From assembly GCA_947177135.1 (NCBI GenBank), contig CAMWTI010000012.1:1-34015 (forward strand): a stretch of 34,015 bases of DNA, read 5' to 3'. Under the pieces are notes generated by a model. The model searched no databases, was not told the DNA's origin, and saw nothing but the letters and a program-made list of their open reading frames with translations. Made by a program: the position numbers and the translations under genes. Positions 8,269 through 18,584 of the stretch are shown here, in pieces. Source of the stretch: an uncultured Porphyromonadaceae bacterium (GTDB lineage: Bacteria; Bacteroidota; Bacteroidia; Bacteroidales; Muribaculaceae). Each line of letters opens with the position of its first letter. Position 1 is the stretch's first letter.

Positions 8269-9900
8269 ATGGCAGACTGGCATGCTCCACAGGGCCCGTT
8301 TGATATACCGGATGTCCCTGACTATATTCCAAGGAGGTTAAAACCGTATCTATTTATATTATTTGTCCTGATTGTGCAGTTTTCAGGCGGTGTCTATCTC
8401 GCTGCCGCCTCCGATATGGTGGGAACAACCGCACTCATGCAGGAGGATGTTCTGATGGCGGGATACGCCTCGCTGATAGGTCTGGCTATAAACTTCGCCG
8501 TGATGTTCCGCATCAAGTTCCGGTTCTCAGTCCGGACTCAGCTTCTTGTCTCAGGCATAATGCTGATTGCGGCGAATGTGATATGTGTATATACTACAAA
8601 TGTCCCGTTGCTGGTAATTACTTGCTTCATCGCCGGATGGTTCAGGATGCAGGCCACTTTCGCCTGTAATTCCACTATTCAGCTATGGCTCACCCCTGTC
8701 AGGGATATGGCTATTTTCTTCTGCTATGTCTATATAATCGTTGACAGTGTCATACAGCTTAGCGGCATAGCCACAATCTATACTGCATTCTTCTCTCAAT
8801 GGGAATATATGCACTGGATAATGGTCGGACTGCTTGCCCTGATGATGATAATGGTTATGATACTTGTGAAACCTGTACGGGGTCCGATGTTCATACCATT
8901 GCTCGGTATTGACTGGATTGGTGCGATACTGTGGGCAGGATTCATGATGTGCTTCACTTTCATTTGTGTATATGGCAACTATTTCGATTGGTGGGATGCC
9001 ATGGAGATAAGAGGAGCCACACTTATCGGAATTACCTGCCTCTGTCTGAACCTCTGGCGGGCATCATTCCTTCATCATCCCTACATCTCATTTCAGGCAA
9101 TGAAAAACAGGAATGTAATCCGCGCAACCGGAATATATCTGGTTTTCTTCACGCTTATAGCTACAGAACATGTTTTTGAGCACAGCTATGCCGCAAATAT
9201 TCTCGGCTTTGACGAGACAAATCTCATCGATTTAAACTGGTATGTATTTGTCGGTATTATTGCCGGATGTGCATTCACATACTTCACATTCGCCTTGCGC
9301 AAATGGAGATACAAAACCATGACTGCTATTGCTTTTGCTCTGGCGATTGTATATCTCGCATACTTCTATTTCTTCATAGATTACGGTGTCGAGAAAGAGA
9401 TGCTTTTCATCCCCCTGTTTTTCCGAGGAGCGGCGGCGGTTATAATCTCAATAGTGTTCCTGACCTCGATAGTTCAAAGCGGATTGCCATTTCTGATATT
9501 TCCTCAGGCTCTCACTATCAACGGTTTTACCGGAGCTGTGATGGGTGCGACACTCGGTCCGGCAATAATCGGAGAACTTTTGCGGCATACAATGGCAAAA
9601 AACGCCGCTCTCCTTGGCGCCAACATTTCTAACACTAATCCCGACATAGCTTTCGCACCACTCGGCCAGTTGTATGGATTGGTGCATACTCAGGCTTTGG
9701 TCGTGTCCATGAAAGAGATATATGGCTGGCTACTTATTATCGCTCTCGCAACACTTGCTATAATTCTTATCAGCTATAGTTCGGTAAGGCCATTTGCAAT
9801 ATTCCCGAAATGGAGCAAAATACGCCGTGTCATCAAACACATGGTAAGGACGAACAAAGAATACCAAGACCCACAATTAGAAAAACAAACATCAATGTAA
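8269..9900 (+). CDS. MFS pump of a tripartite efflux system
   Basis: A 543-residue inner membrane protein with about 14 hydrophobic segments. It is the EmrB-equivalent partner of the adaptor and channel encoded just upstream, although classical MFS motif A is poorly kept and the sequence looks like a divergent, Bacteroidetes-type branch. The N-terminus is cytoplasmic and proline-rich (ADWHAPQGPFDIPDVPDYIPRRLKPY). The start ATG lies one base after the stop of the adaptor gene. The complex should pump small toxic molecules straight out of the cell, possibly products of the divergent esterase operon. A strong terminator follows at 9971-10024. Confidence 0.85.
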   Translation: MADWHAPQGPFDIPDVPDYIPRRLKPYLFILFVLIVQFSGGVYLAAASDMVGTTALMQEDVLMAGYASLIGLAINFAVMFRIKFRFSVRTQLLVSGIMLIAANVICVYTTNVPLLVITCFIAGWFRMQATFACNSTIQLWLTPVRDMAIFFCYVYIIVDSVIQLSGIATIYTAFFSQWEYMHWIMVGLLALMMIMVMILVKPVRGPMFIPLLGIDWIGAILWAGFMMCFTFICVYGNYFDWWDAMEIRGATLIGITCLCLNLWRASFLHHPYISFQAMKNRNVIRATGIYLVFFTLIATEHVFEHSYAANILGFDETNLIDLNWYVFVGIIAGCAFTYFTFALRKWRYKTMTAIAFALAIVYLAYFYFFIDYGVEKEMLFIPLFFRGAAAVIISIVFLTSIVQSGLPFLIFPQALTINGFTGAVMGATLGPAIIGELLRHTMAKNAALLGANISNTNPDIAFAPLGQLYGLVHTQALVVSMKEIYGWLLIIALATLAIILISYSSVRPFAIFPKWSKIRRVIKHMVRTNKEYQDPQLEKQTSM

Positions 9901-9970
9901 AGGCCCTCCTCATTATTGAAGCGAAGCTTCCAGTGCCACAAACAGAGATAATGGCTTCAATTAAAATAAC

Positions 9971-10024
9971 AAAACAGAACACGTCCGGATTGCAGATTCA
10001 ACGCGGACGTGTTCTGTTTTTCAG
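9971..10024. terminator. Bidirectional terminator between efflux operon and beta-galactosidase gene
   Basis: A perfect 17-base-pair stem, from AAAACAGAACACGTCCG (9971-9987) and its exact complement at 10004-10020, with a 16-base loop and T-runs on both strands. It separates the efflux operon ending at 9900 from the minus-strand gene ending at 10029. Confidence 0.92.
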
Positions 10025-10028
10025 ATTT

Positions 10029-13127
<3,099 letters not shown>

Positions 13128-13154
13128 TTAGGATAGAATTGTGATTTGATTCTG

Positions 13155-13186
13155 CAAAAATAGTCAAATACCGTATTGATTGCAAA
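13155..13186 (-). promoter_or_regulatory. Promoter of the beta-galactosidase gene
   Basis: Read on the minus strand: TTTG (13186-13183), a 20-base gap, then TATTTTTG (13162-13155). This fits the Bacteroidetes consensus, with transcription starting near 13149 and a leader of about 28 bases before the ATG at 13121. Confidence 0.8.
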
Positions 13187-13283
13187 TATGTGTGATTTTT
13201 TGTCGAACCGGCTCTATATCTCGCTCTCGGCAATATCGCAATCGATAGAAAGCCGAATCAAGTGTATGAGACTCCGCTCCGGT

Positions 13284-13856
13284 TCAGCGGATCGTCAATT
13301 TTTTCATCGCCGCAAGAACATTGCGCCTCGCGCTTGTCAGCCCCGGAGAAAGCTGCTGCTGCGACAGCATTGACAGATGCTCCTCCAGCTCGGCGACAAG
13401 CTCAGGATAGTGGCGACACATTTTAAACGCGAGATGAATGCAGAAAGCCCTGACAGAATGCGACTCACATTCAGAGTTTATCTTCGACAGACAATAATCC
13501 AGAAAATCCGTGCGCATGGTGTCGGGGGCATATTTCCTGTCCCTCAATAACTGAAGCAACATCCTTTTTCTGGACACATCGGTCTCGATGAGCAACATAT
13601 CGATCAATTCATCCTGATGCGAATCGAGCCATGCGGACTTCGAGCGAGGCATGTGAGTCATGACCCACAGAGCATTGACACCAATCAGCCTGTTGTCAAA
13701 GCCGGCCAGGCGCCATAGCCGCTCCATGTTCTCCACCCTTTCGACGGCCCGGGCCGCGATTCTCCTGATTTCAGGCAAATTTATCCTTCTTGACAATGCC
13801 TCCTCCAGCCCGGTATTATCAGACTCCACGCTCAGTTGCCGTATTTTTGTCGCCAT
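13284..13856 (-). CDS. Uncharacterised all-helical protein, HEAT-like
   Basis: A 190-residue soluble protein without signal peptide or membrane segment. The sequence reads as a run of amphipathic helices (GLEEALSRRINLPEIRRIAARAVERVENMERLWRLA, then NALWVMTHM, ELIDMLLIETDVSRKRMLLQLLRDR, SVRAFCIHLAFKMCRHYPELVAELEEHL), which suggests a short HEAT-type solenoid. I do not recognise a named family or any catalytic motif. It lies between the beta-galactosidase gene and the divergent rpsP, with its own -7 box. A role in binding a partner protein would fit a HEAT fold, but this is only inference. Confidence 0.75.
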   Translation of the reverse strand: MATKIRQLSVESDNTGLEEALSRRINLPEIRRIAARAVERVENMERLWRLAGFDNRLIGVNALWVMTHMPRSKSAWLDSHQDELIDMLLIETDVSRKRMLLQLLRDRKYAPDTMRTDFLDYCLSKINSECESHSVRAFCIHLAFKMCRHYPELVAELEEHLSMLSQQQLSPGLTSARRNVLAAMKKLTIR

Positions 13857-13893
13857 ATAAATTGTCGCTGTCTGTAAAGAATATTTCCGAACG

Positions 13894-13901
13894 CAAATTT
13901 A
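13894..13901 (-). promoter_or_regulatory. -7 box for the HEAT-like gene
   Basis: CAAATTTA reads TAAATTTG on the minus strand, 37 bases before the ATG at 13856. No good -33 TTTG is seen at the right distance, so it is probably a weak promoter. Confidence 0.45.
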
Positions 13902-13931
13902 CGAAGATTTATGAATAATTGTGGCTGGAAA

Positions 13932-13963
13932 TTTGGTGTAATGGCGAAAAAACTGTACCTTTG
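13932..13963 (+). promoter_or_regulatory. Promoter of rpsP
   Basis: TTTG (13932-13935), a 20-base gap, then TACCTTTG (13956-13963): a consensus Bacteroidetes housekeeping promoter. Transcription would start near 13968, leaving an AT-rich leader of about 54 bases. Confidence 0.88.
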
Positions 13964-14021
13964 CAGCGCTTTTAGAGCAACAATACAAAACCAACTTTAA
14001 TTAACTTTACACAATTACACA

Positions 14022-14573
14022 ATGGCAACAAAGATTAGACTGCAACGTCGTGGCCACAAAAACTACGCGTTTTATCCGATCGTAATCGCCGATAGCAGGG
14101 CGCCACGAGATGGCAAATTTATTGAAAGGATAGGTTCCTATAATCCGAACACTAATCCTGCTACAATATCTTTGAACTTCGAGCGGGCTTTGTATTGGCT
14201 CAACGTGGGCGCTATTCCCACTGAAACCGTGCGCACCATCCTTTCCCAGGAAGGCGTTATGCTGATGAAGCATCTCCAGGGCGGTGTCAAGAAGGGCGCC
14301 TTTGATCAGGCAGAAGCTGAAAAGCGTTTTGCTGACTGGAAACAGAAAAAGCAGAAGTCTGTTGACGCTGTGCGTAGCTCAATGGCCGACAAGCAGGAAC
14401 AAGCCCTCAAGTCGCGTCTGGAAGCCGAACAGGCTGCCAACAAGGCTAAAGCAGAGGCTGTAGCCAAAAAGAAAGCCGAACTCGCCGCCGCCAAAGCTGA
14501 AGCAGAAGCTGCAGCTGCCGCACAGGCTGCTGAAGGCGAGGAAGCCCCGGCCGCTGAAGCCGCTGCTGAATAA
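14022..14573 (+). CDS. rpsP: 30S ribosomal protein S16 with long C-terminal extension
   Basis: A 183-residue small-subunit ribosomal protein. The first 80 or so residues are canonical S16: [42 protein letters not shown], then [28 protein letters not shown]. The remaining half is an Ala/Lys/Glu-rich helical extension ([26 protein letters not shown]) ending in an acidic Ala/Glu tail. S16 in many bacteria stops near 80-90 residues; extended forms are, as far as I recall, usual in Bacteroidetes. It is a single-gene unit with a strong promoter and terminator, not followed by rimM/trmD as in E. coli. Confidence 0.97.
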   Translation: MATKIRLQRRGHKNYAFYPIVIADSRAPRDGKFIERIGSYNPNTNPATISLNFERALYWLNVGAIPTETVRTILSQEGVMLMKHLQGGVKKGAFDQAEAEKRFADWKQKKQKSVDAVRSSMADKQEQALKSRLEAEQAANKAKAEAVAKKKAELAAAKAEAEAAAAAQAAEGEEAPAAEAAAE

Positions 14574-14615
14574 TCTGTAGGCGCTTCTCAACGAAGATTC
14601 GCCTCGCTTGATCTA

Positions 14616-14668
14616 AAAAACCGCACCCCTGATGTTCTCTCCGAACAAATCAGGGGTGCGTTAATTTT
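14616..14668 (+). terminator. Terminator after rpsP
   Basis: A perfect 12-base-pair stem, CGCACCCCTGAT (14622-14633) with ATCAGGGGTGCG (14649-14660), preceded by A-run AAAAAA and followed by TTAATTTT. Confidence 0.9.
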
Positions 14669-14770
14669 GTCCACACCTCACAGCCTGCTCAAAGCGCCAA
14701 CGAGTGCCCGAGGCAATAATTAGTATTTATTGTCAAGCCGGCTATTAAACAACTTTCATAAAACATATCG

Positions 14771-14817
14771 TAAAAACAAGGCTTCAGAAAATCCTATGAC
14801 GGACCTTCCGAAGCCTA
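14771..14817 (-). terminator. Terminator after the TerB-like gene
   Basis: On the minus strand the arms AGGCTTCGGAA (14816-14806) and TTCTGAAGCCT (14789-14779) form an 11-base-pair stem with one G-U pair, followed by TGTTTTTA. It lies just after the stop codon at 14839. Confidence 0.82.
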
Positions 14818-14838
14818 AACCGTTGAAAACGAGGGCGC

Positions 14839-15282
14839 TTAAGCTTTATTCTTGATAATCAACACCTCAATGATTGATATTGCGGTCTGCTCAGGAATCT
14901 GCAGAGACTCCGCAAGCTGATTGATGATATCCTTCTCCTCATCCTCCAGCACTCCGTCGGCCAGCGCAATGTCTACAGCGCAGGCAAAGGCTGTAAGCTT
15001 AAGGTCTTCGGGAAGGCCGTCAATCGATGAAGCCACAAGAGCGCTTGCTCCTTGACTTTTGAGGATGCGGAACAACTTGTCGAACATCTTGTCAAAAGAC
15101 GGACCCGAGAAGTTGTCATAAAGGCGAAGGCGACGGATATATGTTACAATTCCGTCCCATTCCGCCTGCGAGATGCTGCCGTCAGCACCAGCCATAGCAA
15201 GGGCTATACCAGCAAAAGCCTCCTGCTTGGAGAGCTTATCCTGCTCAGGCACGCTACTAAAAATTTTATCAAAAAGTCCCAT
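14839..15282 (-). CDS. TerB-like (tellurite resistance/DjlA-type) protein
   Basis: A 147-residue soluble helical protein. FAGIALAMAGADGSISQAEWDGIVTYIRRL and the second copy LTAFACAVDIALADGVLEDEEKDIINQLAESLQIPE are the paired acidic helix-loop motifs (ADGxxxxxE) of TerB-family domains, which may bind metal or act as membrane-associated stress modules. The length matches a free-standing TerB domain. No other ter genes are in the window, so the tellurite label should not be taken literally. It has its own consensus promoter with an unusually long leader of about 125 bases, and its own terminator. Confidence 0.82.
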   Translation of the reverse strand: MGLFDKIFSSVPEQDKLSKQEAFAGIALAMAGADGSISQAEWDGIVTYIRRLRLYDNFSGPSFDKMFDKLFRILKSQGASALVASSIDGLPEDLKLTAFACAVDIALADGVLEDEEKDIINQLAESLQIPEQTAISIIEVLIIKNKA

Positions 15283-15299
15283 AATAAAAATGTAATTTT

Positions 15300-15731
15300 T
15301 TAGATAATTATTGATGTTTATGGTAATAATAGTTCGTTAAAGGGAGAGATCCTTAAAGTTGTTTGCCTATTTTCAAACCACAAGGGCCTCATTTCAACGG
15401 ACTAGAACTGCACAAAATTAGTAAATAAACACTAATATTCAAAACGTATAATGTGACTTCTGATGACCACAAAAATAAATACCTGACAGCCATTATTATA
15501 ATACGATAGGAGCACATGACAATCCCATAGATTGCAACAATTGAAGACTCTATAAAACCGACCTCTGAAAGCAGAAAATCAAGTCAAAGAAATAGAACTA
15601 ATAATAATTAACGCCTAACAAATCAAATCCCTGCTCTTGGATTGTAGCAGCCTTCTCCATATGTACACATTTCGCGCAGCAAACGCTCGATTGCATCCTG
15701 TATATCAATAAATTAACCCTAATCAAATCAG
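15300..15731. other. Intergenic region of about 430 bases, AT-rich
   Basis: It holds the TerB-like gene's leader and promoter (15413-15443). Between 15445 and 15731 I see no credible gene and no strong terminator for the SprT-like gene that ends at 15732. The only structure is a weak 5-base-pair hairpin at 15631-15650 (CTGCT/AGCAG). Confidence 0.6.
15413..15443 (-). promoter_or_regulatory. Promoter of the TerB-like gene
   Basis: Minus strand: TTTG (15443-15440), a 19-base gap, then TAATTTTG (15420-15413). It is a good consensus promoter starting near 15407, about 125 bases before the ATG at 15282. Confidence 0.78.
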
Positions 15732-16361
15732 TCAGTATTTCAAAACCCTGGCCCCCTGCAGGTTTGATCTGATTTCCGACTCTTGAAGTATGTGGCAGCG
15801 CAGGCTGGTGGAAGTCGGGAAACGTCCGAAAAACGGATTGTCATGCCGATAGAATTCAACTGACGCAACATTCGCCGCCTTGCTGATCTTACGCCTGAAT
15901 TCTCTGATCCGCTCGTCGGCATTCGGCAGCACCTTGACTCCGGTGCGGCCATCGGCAAGCCAGACAACACAGATGACACGCTCGCGCCGGTTATAGCCGA
16001 CAGCCTGAGTCCGCTGAGCATCCGTCAAACGGGCTGACACTCTGATGTCGCGCCCATGAGCGGCATTGATCGCAATCATCAGCCCTTTGAACGCCGCACC
16101 GTGCACCGATGTATCGACCATACCATTCCAATAAATAAAATAATGGATCATCTCATGAATGAGCACGTCTTCCAATTGTCGTCGCTCCATTTCAAAGCGG
16201 CCGGTCACACGTATCTCGCCGCGGCCGGCCCTGACCACAAACTGCCCCAGCGCGCTTTTTGTGTCTGAAATGCTGAAATCAGGCTCCGGCAGACGAGACC
16301 CGAATATCTCGCCATTAAATCTGGCGAATTCATTACGCAGAAATTCCAATGTCACTTTCAT
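15732..16361 (-). CDS. SprT-like zinc metalloprotease-fold protein
   Basis: A 209-residue soluble protein with the zinc site HEMIH (His69, Glu70, His73) and a third histidine in VHGAAFKGLM (His87), which is the SprT/Spartan layout. The N-terminal LRNEFARFNGEIFGSRLPEPDFSISDTKSALGQF is also typical. The C-terminal zinc ribbon with paired CxxC of classical SprT is missing; the tail is basic instead (RRERVICVVWLADGRTGVKVL, RRKISKAANVASVEFYRHDN). The role is unknown; eukaryotic Spartan degrades DNA-protein crosslinks. A -7 box ends five bases before the ATG, so the mRNA is probably leaderless. Confidence 0.85.
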   Translation of the reverse strand: MKVTLEFLRNEFARFNGEIFGSRLPEPDFSISDTKSALGQFVVRAGRGEIRVTGRFEMERRQLEDVLIHEMIHYFIYWNGMVDTSVHGAAFKGLMIAINAAHGRDIRVSARLTDAQRTQAVGYNRRERVICVVWLADGRTGVKVLPNADERIREFRRKISKAANVASVEFYRHDNPFFGRFPTSTSLRCHILQESEIRSNLQGARVLKY

Positions 16362-16366
16362 AGGCT

Positions 16367-16374
16367 CAAAATTA
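16367..16374 (-). promoter_or_regulatory. -7 box directly before the SprT-like start
   Basis: CAAAATTA reads TAATTTTG on the minus strand, with only five bases (AGCCT) between it and the ATG at 16361. The -33 element is weak. Confidence 0.55.
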
Positions 16375-16438
16375 CAATCTTTAGCGCATATGTTCCATAA
16401 TTTTTATGCCATTTAGTGCTGAAATATGGAAAATTTAC

Positions 16439-16446
16439 TACTTTTG
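16439..16446 (+). promoter_or_regulatory. -7 box before the AAA ATPase remnant
   Basis: TACTTTTG matches TAnnTTTG and is followed by CG. The -33 position shows TTTA rather than TTTG. Transcription would start near 16451, right before the remnant's open frame. Confidence 0.5.
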
Positions 16447-16457
16447 CGTCGTAAATA

Positions 16458-17046
16458 TTGGTTGGCACACTTGTGTCCAGATCACTTTTTTCTACAGTTT
16501 ACAACTTCAATGACGATGCCTCACCCGACACCGACGATGACCCATCTGAAAGCAGAGAAATCAGCATCCAGGTGCCTGAACTCAGCGCACACCCGTCGCC
16601 GATCGACAATCTGATCGGGCTGAAATCCGTAAAGGAAAAACTGTTGGTCTATGAAAAAGTCGTGCTCTTCAACAAAATGCGCAAAGACTATGACCTATCG
16701 GCTCCGTCGATCCCGCTTCATGCACTGTTTCTCGGATCGCCCGGCACCGGAAAAACCACCGTTGCCAAAATGATGGGCTATATGCTCGCAAAGGCCGGAG
16801 TGCTCTCCCGAGGCCATGTAGTCGTCAGAGAGCGGGCCACGCTTCTCGGCCCGAACTATAGCATGGAAGAGAGCAACACTCTGAAAGCCATCGATGAAGC
16901 CCAGGGCGGAATGGAAGGAAATCATAAACCCGACGTTCAACCACGTCCAGACCTGCCTCAAGGAGATCACCGAATGCCTGCTTGACGAAGGATGCCGCAT
17001 GCGCATCCGCCGGACCTATGGCCGCAACGGATTCACCTGTTGCTGA
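16458..17046 (+). pseudogene. AAA ATPase (CbbX/SpoVK-like) remnant, internally deleted and frameshifted
   Basis: The first frame (16458-16985, 175 residues from a TTG, or from GTG 16473) has the start of an AAA domain: DNLIGLKSVKEKL, the Walker A loop LFLGSPGTGKTTVAK, then RGHVVVRERATLLGPNY and LKAIDEAQGG. In CbbX/SpoVK-type proteins that last motif is followed at once by the Walker B strand, which is absent here. The sequence instead runs into an unrelated tail. In another frame from about 16911 a different, protein-like piece begins (EWKEIINPTFNHVQTCLKEI, then TECLLDEGCRMRIRRTYGRNGFTCC) and stops at 17046. This looks like the N- and C-terminal ends of one gene joined by an internal deletion that also changed frame. 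No ATG start fits. It overlaps the convergent alcohol dehydrogenase gene by 14 bases. It could also be an assembly error. Confidence 0.72.
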
Positions 17047-18097
17047 AGTTTCCGTTCATGCCGTCAGGACAGATCATGGTCTTGATCACGCCATCCTGCT
17101 GCTGCCCGAAAAGCGTGTACGCATCATTTATCCGGCTCAACGGAAAGCGATGAGTGATGAAAGGTGTCGTGTCTATCTTCCCCGCGGCAATCAGCTCCAG
17201 CAACACGTCACAATCACGGCCGTCCACGCCTCCGGTCTTAAATATCAAATTCTTGCCATACATATCGGGCAGCGGCAACACCTGCGGCCTGTCATACAGA
17301 GCCACAATGACCACAATAGCGTTCGGCCTGGCCGCCTGCCACGCCATCCGGAAACTTTCATCTGTCCCGGCCACTTCGATCACCCTGTCCGCGCCGCCAT
17401 GTTCACCCAGCCGCATTACTGCCGACAGACAATCATCAGGCGACACCACTGTAACTCCAGGATAATGTGTCTCGACAAACTGACGTCGGCCGGCCTGCTT
17501 CTCGCAGACAATAATATTACGTGGATGCTTAAGCTTCAGACACTCAAGAGTGCATAAGCCCGTGGGGCCCGCTCCGATAATCAACACCGTATCATTATCC
17601 GAGACTTCGGCGATATCCACCGCCCAATAGCCAGTGACAAGTATATCCCCGACAAAAAGAGCCTGATCATCGCTGACTGAGTCTGGAATCAGAGACAATC
17701 CATTGTCGGCATATGGGACTCTGACAAACTCCGTCTGCCCGCCGTCAATCCGACAGCCCAGCGCCCAACCGCCATGACGGTCAGTGCAGTTGTTGACCCA
17801 ACCGTTGCGACAGAAAAAGCACTCGCCGCAAAAAGTCTCAACATTGACCGCCACACGATCACCCGGCTTCAGTTTCTTCACGCCGGGCCCTACGCTCTCA
17901 ACCACTCCGACCATCTCATGTCCGAGCGTAACGCCAGGCATGGCCTGCGGCACTGACCCATGAATGATGTGGAGATCAGAGGAACATATGCTTGAAGCGG
18001 CGATACGCACTATCGCGTCCGTCGGCTCCGCAATCTCCGGTTTCTGCTTCTCCGTCAGTTCAAAACACCCGGGCCTGATAAACGTCAGCGCCTTCAT
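17033..18097 (-). CDS. Zinc-dependent alcohol dehydrogenase (MDR family)
   Basis: A 354-residue cytoplasmic medium-chain dehydrogenase. Catalytic zinc ligands are Cys38, His60 and Glu61 (SICSSDLHIIHG, TLGHEMVG). The structural zinc site is Cys90, Cys93, Cys96 and Cys104 (CGECFFCRNGWVNNC). The nucleotide-binding loop is GAGPTG (175-180), followed by ECLKLKHPRNIIVCEK. The pattern matches isopropanol/threonine dehydrogenase-like enzymes that interconvert secondary alcohols and ketones with NAD(P)H; the true substrate is unknown. Its ATG overlaps the stop of the upstream lipoprotein gene by four bases (ATGA), so the two are one operon. Confidence 0.93.
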   Translation of the reverse strand: MKALTFIRPGCFELTEKQKPEIAEPTDAIVRIAASSICSSDLHIIHGSVPQAMPGVTLGHEMVGVVESVGPGVKKLKPGDRVAVNVETFCGECFFCRNGWVNNCTDRHGGWALGCRIDGGQTEFVRVPYADNGLSLIPDSVSDDQALFVGDILVTGYWAVDIAEVSDNDTVLIIGAGPTGLCTLECLKLKHPRNIIVCEKQAGRRQFVETHYPGVTVVSPDDCLSAVMRLGEHGGADRVIEVAGTDESFRMAWQAARPNAIVVIVALYDRPQVLPLPDMYGKNLIFKTGGVDGRDCDVLLELIAAGKIDTTPFITHRFPLSRINDAYTLFGQQQDGVIKTMICPDGMNGNFSNR

Positions 18098-18579
18098 CGC
18101 TCAATTATCGGCCTTACCGAATCAGGAATAGCCGCGTCAACATCATCCGACGAATAAATGACTCCATCTTCCCGGTCTGTGATCGGACGCAGCAGCTGAT
18201 TCAACAGATAGACATGGCGATACTCCTCCGTGTCAAGAGAACGCAAATAGCTCACCGTCGCCAGTGAATCGCGCCGCAATGCCGTGCGATAGCAGAGCAC
18301 GGCCTGGGCAGCGTTGCCATCACGGTGATCGTCCGACGTATCGGCCAGATCGGCCATGATTATGGCCAGGCGACACAGATCAGCTATCGGAAGCGAGTCA
18401 AGAAGAGCGGGATTGCGTAACAGACGGTCACATTCGCGCTGCGCCTCCAGACGGTCACCCAGATCCATGGCCCGGTCAATCCTGCCGACTGATTCCGTCG
18501 ATGACGTCTCACCGACACATCCTGCCGCCAAAAACAGACAGCAGACAAGACATATCATATAGAAAGGCTTTTTTCGCAT
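18094..18579 (-). CDS. Small lipoprotein, tetratricopeptide-like
   Basis: A 161-residue predicted lipoprotein: MRKKPFYMICLVCCLFLAAGC gives a signal peptide with lipobox AAGC, here Cys21. The mature part is helical with a repeat-like flow (AMDLGDRLEAQRECDRLLRNPALLDSLPIADLCRLAIIMADLADT, then GNAAQAVLCYRTALRRDSLATVSYLRSL) that suggests one or two TPR-like hairpins. I do not recognise the family. I prefer ATG 18579 over the ATG 36 bases upstream, because the signal peptide begins there and a consensus promoter lies in between. It is coupled to the alcohol dehydrogenase gene through an ATGA overlap. Confidence 0.78.
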   Translation of the reverse strand: MRKKPFYMICLVCCLFLAAGCVGETSSTESVGRIDRAMDLGDRLEAQRECDRLLRNPALLDSLPIADLCRLAIIMADLADTSDDHRDGNAAQAVLCYRTALRRDSLATVSYLRSLDTEEYRHVYLLNQLLRPITDREDGVIYSSDDVDAAIPDSVRPIIER

Positions 18580-18584
18580 AACAA

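Noticed and set aside
9915-9961. Inverted repeat ATTGAAGC ... GCTTCAAT after the efflux operon
   Set aside because: The arms are far apart and the much stronger hairpin at 9971-10020 explains termination.
13205-13285. Inverted repeat GAACCGG ... CCGGTTC flanking a 67-base gap after the HEAT-like gene
   Set aside because: The loop is too long for a terminator and the sequence following it on the minus strand is A-rich, not T-rich.
13845-14036. Similarity of the HEAT-like protein start (MATKIRQ) to S16 (MATKIRLQ)
   Set aside because: Only the first few residues match and the rest is unrelated; probably coincidence.
15631-15650. Small hairpin CTGCT/AGCAG in the 430-base intergenic region
   Set aside because: A 5-base-pair stem with a 10-base loop and no T-run is expected by chance.
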